The translations under genes and the position numbers were made by a program. A stretch of DNA of 32,998 nucleotides from positions 1 through 32,998 of the forward strand of contig NHEC01000028.1 in the NCBI GenBank assembly GCA_002171655.1, in the 5' to 3' direction. The notes below the pieces were generated by a model. It was not told where the DNA came from, ran no database searches, and worked only from the letters and a program-made list of their open reading frames with translations. Shown in pieces: positions 13,722 to 21,168 of the stretch. Source of the stretch: Planctomycetes bacterium TMED75 (GTDB taxonomy: Bacteria > Planctomycetota > Phycisphaerae > Phycisphaerales > SM1A02). Position 1 is the first letter of the stretch; each line of letters starts with the position of its first letter.

Positions 13722-16291
13722 AACGGCCCTGGTCAACGCCCGGTACCTGGTCCTGGACACTTCCGGTACACCGCCCGTGGCTGGTGGTACTTGCTTCTCT
13801 GCTTCTGGCGGGAGCCGCACTGGTGCTGCTTTCCCGGTTGCACGCCTCGTCAGTCTTGGAAAGCATGTTTTCAGGTTCGAACCCAACGGTTCAGGCCTAT
13901 CTCGATATGCAGCAGTCCCTGGAGTCGAAGGACGAAATCATCATCGTGGCGCATGATGACTCGGATTCGTCGACCACTACGGAGTCCGAAACCAGACTGC
14001 TTTCATTTGCCCTTCGGCTGCAGGACGCGATCGAAAGCTCGAATTCACTGCTCGTTTCTGGAAGCAACCTGCGCTACCGCAATGGATACGTGCCGGACAT
14101 CGCGCGTTATTACGAGGAGGTGGTAGTACCCAACGCTCTCCACTATCTCCAACCTGATGACATCGACGCACTGCTGGTCCAACTGACTCCTGATCGGATC
14201 AAAGCCCAGATTGAACAAAACGAGCGTCTGGTTGCCGCCCCCGGATCAGCCTCCGCCATCGCCGATCAGGTACTCAAAGATCCGCTGCGCATCTATGAGT
14301 TTCTCGGACAACGATTGTCAGATTCGGGATTTCGCGCATCAGAACCCTGGTTTTCATCAGACAAACGACACCTGCTGATCAGGATCACCGGATCCACGCC
14401 GGTGAGTGACATGGACTACACGCGCTCGTTTGTAAACGCGATCCAGGAGATGGCGCAACGAGTGAATGGGGATGGCCTGCTCCTTGAGTACACCGGTGCC
14501 TACCCGATCGCAGAATTGAGTGAGCGTTCAATCCGGTCCGACATGATCACCAGTGTCTTTTGGACTCTGGCATTGCTCTTTATCGTGTTCTTGATCGGCT
14601 ACCGCTCGTGCACCGAATACGTGGTCGCGGGTCTCTCGATAGGAATGGCCATTCTCGTTGCATTCGGTCTCTTCGCATTGCTGCATTCATCCTTGAATCC
14701 AGCGACCGCGGTTGCGGGTGCGATTCTGGCTGGCCTGGGCGTCGATTATTCAGTCCATGTCATGTCGCATGTAAGTCACGAGTCAGCGAATCAGAACCAG
14801 GAACCCCGACTCGGCATTCCTGCGGCACTCCGCAAAGTAGCCGTACCCGTCGCAATCGCCGGAACAACGACGATCATTGCATTCGTGGCGGTCTCGCGTT
14901 CCAGTGTCCAGGCACTACAGGAATTCAGTCTACTCGCTGCTATTGGAATCGCCTGTTCCGTCATTGCAGCCTTGATACTCCTTCCCGCATTGCTGTACCT
15001 CTTTCGAGTCGTGCCATTCCGACTTTTACCGAAACGCGATTCAACCACTGGTTTGCCAAGGAGGCTGGTACGGAGAATTTCGGATGCGCCGGGGACAACC
15101 ATTTCCGCCTGCATTGTGGTCTGGCTTTTCATAATCATTGCAGCCTGGTGGATGCCCGGTGCCGGGGCGCGGGGCGATCAACTCTCGGAGATGCACCCGC
15201 ATCCCAACCCCCCGCTTGAGATCCAGAAGCGAATCGTCGAACTCTTCAGTGAATCGGACGAGACCCTGTTCGTATGGATTGATTCCAACAAGGCGACCGA
15301 TCTTTTGAGAAGCGCCTGGTCGGTCACTGCAGAACTCGAGCGAGATAATTCGAAGGCACTGGGGGTGGTCTCCACCCTGAGCATCGCGAGTCTGTTGCCC
15401 GATCCGAGCGATCCGGCATACAGACTCAGTCGACTTCCAAGCTTCGAGGTGGATCGATTCATCGAGGAATTCGAACAGGCACTGGACCAAAGCATCTTCA
15501 ATCCAGACAGCTATGATCAATACGTTGCATTCCTCCGCCGGCTACTCACCAGTTCGACTCCACCAGACCTCGGCAATCTGGCTCAGTTTCCCTCGATATA
15601 CAGACAACTTGTCGGAACCGATGAAGAGGGCGCACCGATCGGTACCGTAGTGGTGGCCGACATTGGCGGCGATCGACCAGAGATGGATGAGTTGATCCCG
15701 GAACTTGATCGGCGAATCAGCCAGGTTCCCGGTGCGACTCTCACAGGTATTTCCGCCATTGGTCAATACGTGAATGAAGCAGTCGGCAGTGAGCTTTTCA
15801 CCTTGATGGCCTATGCCTTGATCATCATTCTTGCCTTTCTCATGATCATCTTCCGAAGCATTGGAAGTGTTCTACTGGTTCTGCTCCCTTGCCTGTTCAC
15901 CCTTCCGTTCGTATTCGGAATCATGAGACTGCTGGGAATTGAATTCAACATGATCAACCTCATCGGAGTCCCCCTGCTCATCGGAATCGGCATCGATGAT
16001 GGAATCTTCGTAGTCTCGATCGCGCTGCACGGAAGGCGGAATGCGGTCGGTCGTGATGCACTGCTCTCCCGGTTTCGTTCGGTGTGCCACGCAATGCTGG
16101 TCACCACTGCGACCACCGCACTCGCATTTGGCTCACTGGTGTTCACCAGCACGCCGGCCATACAGAGTCTGGGCGTGGTGACCGCGGTCGGGGTCCTGGG
16201 ATGCCTTGCTTCCACGATCGCGGTTCTTTTGCCGATCCTCCTGCTCCTGCACCCGGCCCCGGAACCCCGGACGACTGTGGAACACTCATGA
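13718..16291 (+). CDS. MMPL/RND-family lipid exporter
   Basis: 857 residues with the duplicated architecture of MMPL transporters: a first membrane helix (about 25-45), a large periplasmic domain (about 46-275), a block of five helices (about 278-440, including LALLFIVFLIGYRS and VAGAILAGLGVDYSVHVMSH), then a second helix near 465-485, a second periplasmic domain (about 490-690) and five final helices with MINLIGVPLLIGIGIDDGIF. The GLGVDYSV and GIGIDDG motifs hold the Asp residues used for proton coupling in this family. In aryl polyene and xanthomonadin clusters such an exporter (ApeM-type) moves the pigment lipid from the inner membrane outward. It is the last gene of the tightly overlapping series. 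Confidence 0.88.
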   Translation: MKRPWSTPGTWSWTLPVHRPWLVVLASLLLAGAALVLLSRLHASSVLESMFSGSNPTVQAYLDMQQSLESKDEIIIVAHDDSDSSTTTESETRLLSFALRLQDAIESSNSLLVSGSNLRYRNGYVPDIARYYEEVVVPNALHYLQPDDIDALLVQLTPDRIKAQIEQNERLVAAPGSASAIADQVLKDPLRIYEFLGQRLSDSGFRASEPWFSSDKRHLLIRITGSTPVSDMDYTRSFVNAIQEMAQRVNGDGLLLEYTGAYPIAELSERSIRSDMITSVFWTLALLFIVFLIGYRSCTEYVVAGLSIGMAILVAFGLFALLHSSLNPATAVAGAILAGLGVDYSVHVMSHVSHESANQNQEPRLGIPAALRKVAVPVAIAGTTTIIAFVAVSRSSVQALQEFSLLAAIGIACSVIAALILLPALLYLFRVVPFRLLPKRDSTTGLPRRLVRRISDAPGTTISACIVVWLFIIIAAWWMPGAGARGDQLSEMHPHPNPPLEIQKRIVELFSESDETLFVWIDSNKATDLLRSAWSVTAELERDNSKALGVVSTLSIASLLPDPSDPAYRLSRLPSFEVDRFIEEFEQALDQSIFNPDSYDQYVAFLRRLLTSSTPPDLGNLAQFPSIYRQLVGTDEEGAPIGTVVVADIGGDRPEMDELIPELDRRISQVPGATLTGISAIGQYVNEAVGSELFTLMAYALIIILAFLMIIFRSIGSVLLVLLPCLFTLPFVFGIMRLLGIEFNMINLIGVPLLIGIGIDDGIFVVSIALHGRRNAVGRDALLSRFRSVCHAMLVTTATTALAFGSLVFTSTPAIQSLGVVTAVGVLGCLASTIAVLLPILLLLHPAPEPRTTVEHS

Positions 16292-16359
16292 TCCCTGATG
16301 AATCTTCTCATATGCTGTAGTGAGTTCAAACGTCTTAACAAGTCTCGACAAGGCTCTGC

Positions 16360-17100
16360 ATGTATTTCACTGTCTTCCTGATCACCGCGTTGGTTGCCCT
16401 GATCCTGCTTGCTTGCATTGCCGTGGCGCTTCGTGGAGTCAGCGCACCCCGAAGCACGCTCTTCGGCCCCGTGTCCTATCGTGGCGCAGCGGGCCATGGC
16501 CGAAACGTCGCACTGAGCTTCGATGATGGCCCCGATGAAGAGTTCACAAATCAGATCCTCGATATTCTCAAAGTACATGGCGTGCCCGCGGCATTCTTCG
16601 TGATCGGGCGCTACTCCGAAACCAACCAGGACCTGCTCAGGCGAATTCATGCCGAAGGACATGTCATCGGCAACCACAGTTATTCGCACAATCACTTTGG
16701 CGCGTTTCGCTACACCAGGTACTGGGAACATGAGCTTGCACACACCGACGAGACAATTCACCGAGCAGTCGGACTCCGACCGACCCTAGTCCGACCACCA
16801 ATGGGGCTGCGCAATCCACTGATGATGAAGACTTTTCGTCGCTGCGGCTATACCACAGTCACCTGGAGCTGCCGTGGTCTTGATGGAGTGACGACGACCG
16901 CCAAGAAGATACTTGACCGTATTTCGAAAACCGTACAAGCGGGTTCCATCATTCTGCTCCATGATGGAACCGACCCCTTTGGTCAGCGCAATCCCCAATC
17001 GACGATCGACGCGTTGCCGAAAATCATTGCCGATGTTCGAAGTCAGGGACTGGAATTCGTCCGTCTCGACGAACTCATCGACGTTACCCCGTATCGCTGA
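16360..17100 (+). CDS. Membrane-anchored polysaccharide deacetylase (NodB domain)
   Basis: 246 residues. An N-terminal hydrophobic helix (3-25) anchors it in the inner membrane, and the NodB domain covers about 48-240. Catalytic motifs are all visible: SFDDGPDE with Asp55-Asp56, GNHSYSH with metal ligands His106 and His110, RPPMG (145-149) and LLHDG with His201-Asp202. The enzyme would remove acetyl groups from an N-acetylated sugar. It begins 68 bases after the exporter gene, a looser spacing than inside the operon, so co-transcription is likely but not proven. With the GT2 gene facing it, a role in a glycosylated lipid anchor for the polyene can be inferred; peptidoglycan or exopolysaccharide are alternative substrates. 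Confidence 0.85.
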   Translation: MYFTVFLITALVALILLACIAVALRGVSAPRSTLFGPVSYRGAAGHGRNVALSFDDGPDEEFTNQILDILKVHGVPAAFFVIGRYSETNQDLLRRIHAEGHVIGNHSYSHNHFGAFRYTRYWEHELAHTDETIHRAVGLRPTLVRPPMGLRNPLMMKTFRRCGYTTVTWSCRGLDGVTTTAKKILDRISKTVQAGSIILLHDGTDPFGQRNPQSTIDALPKIIADVRSQGLEFVRLDELIDVTPYR

Positions 17101-18403
17101 CAATTGGTGCGCTTTTTTCCGTGGGTTGCTCACTGGGGATCATGCTGAGTGCCAGGGAAGTGATTAATCCCATGGCCACCCCGAGTACGGTGCCGACCAG
17201 GATCGAACCGACCAGCCACTCCAGAATGACCTCTGCAAACAGCTCTGAGATGCTCAAGGTCATGAAGTCCGCGAGAACCGGCATCTTGAAATGAATCACT
17301 ACAAACCCGGCCCAGATGCTGGCCGCGATCACCAGCGGGCTCAGAGGTGGCATCGATATCTGGGTCCCCGCTACCACCGTCAAGGGATGGAGTCTCAATC
17401 GCTTCGCGAGGTAGAGGGCGAGCAGTGCATGAAAACCGAAGAAAGGAAGTGACCCTATGAACCCACCCAGTCCAACTCCCATCGCCACCGTGGATCGAGA
17501 CGATGGATCACTTCGAATCTGCTTCCAGAGTGCTCGCGGGCTGAACCAGGCGAGAATTCGAGAAACCGACGAGGTGGCTGCCCGCTCGTCGCCCGAAGCG
17601 ATTGGATCTGGGACCGAAGGAAACCGGGCGGGGACCAGAGCTCGGCCGAGTAGCCGAAAATGAATTAAGGCGCCAAGAAGTCCGTCATACACCGGGTGAA
17701 GGTGCGAAACACGTTCGCTGACGTCCTGGTAGATGCATTCCACGGGAATGTTGCGAACTCCAGCACCACCCCACACCGAACGGGTCAATACCTCGGCCTC
17801 GAAAGCGTAACGCCCCATACAGCAGTTGATCGTCTGGAAGATACTGAGTGGATAGACCCGGAATCCACACTGGGTGTCGTTGATTGTGGCACCAGTCTCC
17901 AATCGAGTGGCGAGATCGGAAAGCCACCGACCAAAACGACAGCGTGCAGGATAGGTGGGATGTCGCGAGTCTCGTTCACCCAGAATAATCGACCGCGGAC
18001 TCGACTCCGATGCTCTTTGGAAATCGGGAATCCGACTCGGGCAGTGCTGACCATCAGTATCGATGGTGAGTGCGTGGGTGTATCCAGCTTCAGTAGCGAC
18101 TTCGAAGCCGGTCTTGAGTGCTTCAGCCTTTCCGCGATTCCCGGGGTGCTGCATGATCCTGATTGAATCACCGGGTCGCGATGCCTTCCAGGCCTCAAGC
18201 AGACTCTGTGTGTCGTCGGTGGATCCGTCGTTGACCACTACAACCGAACCACCGACATCCAGAGCCTGGTCCACGATGCCAATGACGGTACGGCCATTGT
18301 TGAACGTTGGCGCAACAACCACGAGGTTGTGGTCGGTTTCTAGGTTCCGTTCGGTGTTCATTCGGCTCAATGGTAAACGGATCCCACCCGTGTCACACAT
18401 CAT
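17084..18403 (-). CDS. GT2 glycosyltransferase fused to DUF2062 membrane domain
   Basis: 439 residues. The GT2 domain (about 26-250) has LVVVAPTFNNG, VVVVNDGSTDDT, the DxD metal site in ALTIDTDGQH (Asp115, Asp117) and DTQCGFRVYPLSIF, as in dolichyl-phosphate-mannose-synthase-like enzymes that use nucleotide sugars and lipid acceptors. The C-terminal part (about 300-425) is a DUF2062 membrane region with several helices (GVGLGGFIGSLPFFGFHALL, LVGSILVGTVLGVAMGLI). The start may be Met1 (18403) or Met15 (18361); no clear Shine-Dalgarno distinguishes them. Its 3' end overlaps the convergent deacetylase gene by 17 bases. GT2 domains are common in aryl polyene clusters, often fused to the LPLAT acyltransferase; here it may build the sugar part of the lipid anchor. 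Confidence 0.83.
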   Translation of the reverse strand: MMCDTGGIRLPLSRMNTERNLETDHNLVVVAPTFNNGRTVIGIVDQALDVGGSVVVVNDGSTDDTQSLLEAWKASRPGDSIRIMQHPGNRGKAEALKTGFEVATEAGYTHALTIDTDGQHCPSRIPDFQRASESSPRSIILGERDSRHPTYPARCRFGRWLSDLATRLETGATINDTQCGFRVYPLSIFQTINCCMGRYAFEAEVLTRSVWGGAGVRNIPVECIYQDVSERVSHLHPVYDGLLGALIHFRLLGRALVPARFPSVPDPIASGDERAATSSVSRILAWFSPRALWKQIRSDPSSRSTVAMGVGLGGFIGSLPFFGFHALLALYLAKRLRLHPLTVVAGTQISMPPLSPLVIAASIWAGFVVIHFKMPVLADFMTLSISELFAEVILEWLVGSILVGTVLGVAMGLITSLALSMIPSEQPTEKSAPIVSDTG

Positions 18404-18715
18404 TTACGGAGTGGTAATCGAGAAATTGAACCCAGTCGAACGATTCCTCAACCCTTCCGTGATGCGATTTCAACGACCGGGTGAAAGGAACAGCGAAAAC
18501 CAGGATTGTGCACTTCAGTAAAAGCAAGTCCTTTTCTTCTGATTCCCAGAAGTCGTTTTCTTGGCGGACCAGCTGAATATCGCCCTTTCACCATTGCCCT
18601 CGAACTTCACCAGAACCGCCACATCAGATCTGCGTATCTCAACGTACTTCGTTGTCGCAACGCAGGGGTGATGTTCTGGGGTGTTTCGACAGAGAACTCA
18701 TGGAGAGCTGCATAT

Positions 18716-20281
18716 ATGAATCCCTTTCACCACGGTTGTTGTGCCGTGCTTGCCCTCGTTGCCGCAAGCACCCCCCTGCTCGGAGATGTGTGTACTGCTG
18801 ACTTTGACGGTGATGGCGAAGTTGACGGAGCGGATCTCACCACCCTGCTCGCCCGGTGGGGAACCTGCCCCAGTCCGTGCGAATCGGACCTTGATGGAAA
18901 CGGCGTCACCGATGGCGCCGACATCACGCTACTTCTCTCTGCCTGGGGCGAATGCGAAGCTCCCTGCCTGGATACGGAGCCATTCACCTATGTGGTGATT
19001 CCCGATACCCAGTACATGACCTCCTATTCGACCGGGCAGATTCCGGAGATGTTCTATCGCCAGACCGAGTGGATCGCCCAGAACGTCGAGAATCTCAACA
19101 TCCGGTTCGTCTCCCACCTCGGTGACATCGTCGATCTGGGTTGGATCAATGCGCAATGGAACATCGCCAATCAGGCGATGACCACCCTGGACGGCGTCGT
19201 GCCCTACGGGCTCACCTTCGGAAACCACGACGCCGACGACGCGGTCTGGGGCCGAAGCGACATCGTCTACAACCAGTACTTTCCCCGAGATCGTTACGCC
19301 GGGAATGCCTGGTACGGGGATGGGTACCCGGCGGGAAAGAACACCAACAGCTACCAGTACTTCGAGGCCGGATGCGAGCAGTACCTGGTGATGCACCTGC
19401 AGTGGGACCCCCCCGCGGACGTTCGTGCCTGGGCGGACGGCGTGCTCGCCGCGAATCCCGAGCAGCGGGTGATCATCTCCACCCACGAGTCACCGGGAAA
19501 CTACGTGCTTTGGAACGAGGTCCTCACCAAGCACGACAACGTCTTCCTGATCGTCTCCGGTCACGAGGGATCGCGTGAACGCTACCTCGAACTGACCAAC
19601 GACTTCGGCAACCGGGTCCCGTCGATCCTGACCGACTACCAGTGGGACAACCCCAACCACGGGATGCTTCGCTACTACACGTTCGAGCCCGGATCGAACG
19701 CGGTCACCGCGACGACGTACGCGACGTGGTCGGACTTCTACGAAGAAGACGCCAGTTCAGCGTTCACCTTCAGCGTTCCCTTCGGTGACGGGACGAATGC
19801 CTGTGCCGATCAGGGCTCGGAACCCTACGGCAATGGAGCGATCCAGCTACCGGGACGACTCGAGGCGGAATACTACGACGTCGGTTGCAACGGCTACGCC
19901 TACTCGGACCTCGACAACATCAACGAGGGCGGCCAGTTCCGGAACGACGGCGTCGACGTCGAGATCGCCTACGATGACGTCCAGGGCTACAACATCGGAT
20001 GGCTGCGTGACGGTGAGTGGATCAACTACACCATCGAGGTGGCGGAATCACGCAGCTACGCCCTGGACCTGCGGGTCGCGAGTGCGGGCAACGGTTCGAT
20101 CATGCGCCTCACGATCGACGGCACCGACCTGGCCGGACCGATCGCAATCGACCCGACCGGGACCTGGCAGTCCTGGACGACCCTCACGGTTCCGGAGGTC
20201 TTCCTGAACGAGGGCGTCCACGAACTGAGGCTTGAAATCGATGACGGTGACTTCAACCTGAACTACATCGACGTGCAGTGA
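18716..20281 (+). CDS. Secreted dockerin - metallophosphoesterase - CBM6 protein
   Basis: 521 residues from ATG 18716, with GGAGAG (18702-18707) 8 bases upstream. A frame extension to 18506 has no start signal and is rejected. Residues 1-23 are a signal peptide ending LLG. Residues 28-80 form an N-terminal dockerin-like pair (DFDGDGEVDGADLTTLL, DLDGNGVTDGADITLLL). The calcineurin-like phosphoesterase domain (about 90-375) shows the metal-ligand blocks VVIPDTQYM, SHLGDIVDLG, FGNHDADD, STHESPG and SGHEG. Residues about 388-521 are a CBM6-like beta-sandwich (LEAEYYDV, DGVDVEIAYDD, GEWINYTIEV, LNYIDVQ end). It is probably secreted and acts on phosphate esters at a polysaccharide surface. Dockerin modules are usually C-terminal, so the N-terminal position is unusual. 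Confidence 0.86.
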   Translation: MNPFHHGCCAVLALVAASTPLLGDVCTADFDGDGEVDGADLTTLLARWGTCPSPCESDLDGNGVTDGADITLLLSAWGECEAPCLDTEPFTYVVIPDTQYMTSYSTGQIPEMFYRQTEWIAQNVENLNIRFVSHLGDIVDLGWINAQWNIANQAMTTLDGVVPYGLTFGNHDADDAVWGRSDIVYNQYFPRDRYAGNAWYGDGYPAGKNTNSYQYFEAGCEQYLVMHLQWDPPADVRAWADGVLAANPEQRVIISTHESPGNYVLWNEVLTKHDNVFLIVSGHEGSRERYLELTNDFGNRVPSILTDYQWDNPNHGMLRYYTFEPGSNAVTATTYATWSDFYEEDASSAFTFSVPFGDGTNACADQGSEPYGNGAIQLPGRLEAEYYDVGCNGYAYSDLDNINEGGQFRNDGVDVEIAYDDVQGYNIGWLRDGEWINYTIEVAESRSYALDLRVASAGNGSIMRLTIDGTDLAGPIAIDPTGTWQSWTTLTVPEVFLNEGVHELRLEIDDGDFNLNYIDVQ

Positions 20282-20314
20282 GGACCACTCCGGACCGACC
20301 GGGCCGTCCGAGGT

Positions 20315-20351
20315 CGGCGTGCAGGAGTGCCGAGAAAGCTCCTGCACGCCG
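20315..20351 (+). terminator. Long perfect hairpin after the phosphoesterase gene
   Basis: CGGCGTGCAGGAG (20315-20327) and CTCCTGCACGCCG (20339-20351) are perfect 13-base arms around an 11-base loop, extendable by a T-A pair. The hairpin is 34 bases after the stop at 20281. No T-run follows, so it may end or protect the mRNA without being a textbook intrinsic terminator. Confidence 0.5.
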
Positions 20352-20355
20352 ATCG

Positions 20356-21005
20356 GACGTCATCGAGGTCGCCCCATTCCGGGCCAACCGTACGCCTCGC
20401 AAGGTCTGGTCCTTCGAGGAGGATGGCGCCATCTTCCCCAACGGGTTCCACCCGACGGCCGGCGACTGCTCGGCCACCAGATCCAGCAGGACGAACAAAC
20501 CGGCGACAGTCACATGCAGCTGGTCCACATCGACCTGGAAGGCGGCGAGGCCGAGATCGCCTACGCCCCGGATGAAGGTGCGGTGCTCGGTTCCTGGTCC
20601 CCGGACGGAGACCTGCTTGTGTTCCAGCGATTCATGACCACCTTCGGGAACACCCAGCCCCGGGGTTTCATTCACGACACCCAGTCGGGAGAGACGATCC
20701 CGATCGGTTCGAGTCCCCTCTGTGACAAACAGTGGGTCACCGGAACCGACGGCTCGCTGGGGCTGGTGTACTGGGAGGACTTCGACTCCGCCCGCTGCAT
20801 TCCGCTCACACGGGGACCGGACGGGACGCTGACCGCCGGGATGGAACGACCGTGGTCGTTGCTCCACCCGGAGGGAACCGTCTCCATGGTGATGGACACC
20901 CTTGGTGGGATGCACTCGATCGTGCGCGGGGACAACGATGCCGCCGCCGGATTCGTCGAACTGATCGAGCACTGGTGGCGCACCGAGGACCGCGAAACAG
21001 GGTGA
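20356..21005 (+). pseudogene. TolB/WD40-like propeller remnant with a frameshift
   Basis: Reading joins two frames. From about 20356 one frame gives KVWSFEEDGAIFPNGFHP; at 20452-20453 the sensible reading moves to another frame and continues DGRRLLGHQIQQDEQTGDSH, then MQLVHIDLEGGEAEIAYA and LGSWSPDGDLLVFQRF, to the stop at 21003-21005. 'FHPDGRRLLG' and 'WSPDGDLLVF' are both typical TolB/WD40-like propeller strands ('SPDGxxLxF'), so one base has probably been lost at the join. No signal peptide or N-terminal part is found, so the gene is also truncated at its 5' end. An ATG at 20514 could start a shortened 163-residue protein but has no Shine-Dalgarno. The function of the original protein is unknown. 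Confidence 0.5.
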
Positions 21006-21096
21006 GCGGATTGCATGCGGTATCAGAGCGGATTCGAGGTGCACGACCGGTCCGAACCTCGTGACCAGGAGCGTCATCTGAATATCTGCCGAAAGA

Positions 21097-21136
21097 ATCA
21101 CCCCCCACCCTGCATGAATGCGGGGCGGGGGGCGAT
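21097..21136. terminator. Bidirectional G/C hairpin between convergent genes
   Basis: CACCCCCCACCCTGCAT pairs with ATGCGGGGCGGGGGGCG around a GA loop, with small mismatches, giving a very stable stem. It lies between the plus-strand propeller remnant (ends 21005) and the minus-strand serine hydrolase (ends 21169). Read on the minus strand it is followed by GATTCTTTC, a moderately T-rich tail. Confidence 0.5.
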
Positions 21137-21168
21137 TGATCAGTCATGCGATTCGTTCCGATTCAGGT

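Noticed and set aside
15811-16761. A 316-residue minus-strand open frame across the MMPL and deacetylase genes
   Set aside because: Antisense shadow: the plus-strand frames here carry full MMPL helices and NodB catalytic motifs; the minus translation is low-complexity and crosses two genes.
20253-21101. A 282-residue minus-strand open frame over the propeller remnant
   Set aside because: The plus strand shows propeller strands (WSPDGDLLVF and others) and the minus translation has no coherent pattern; it is a by-product of GC-rich sequence.
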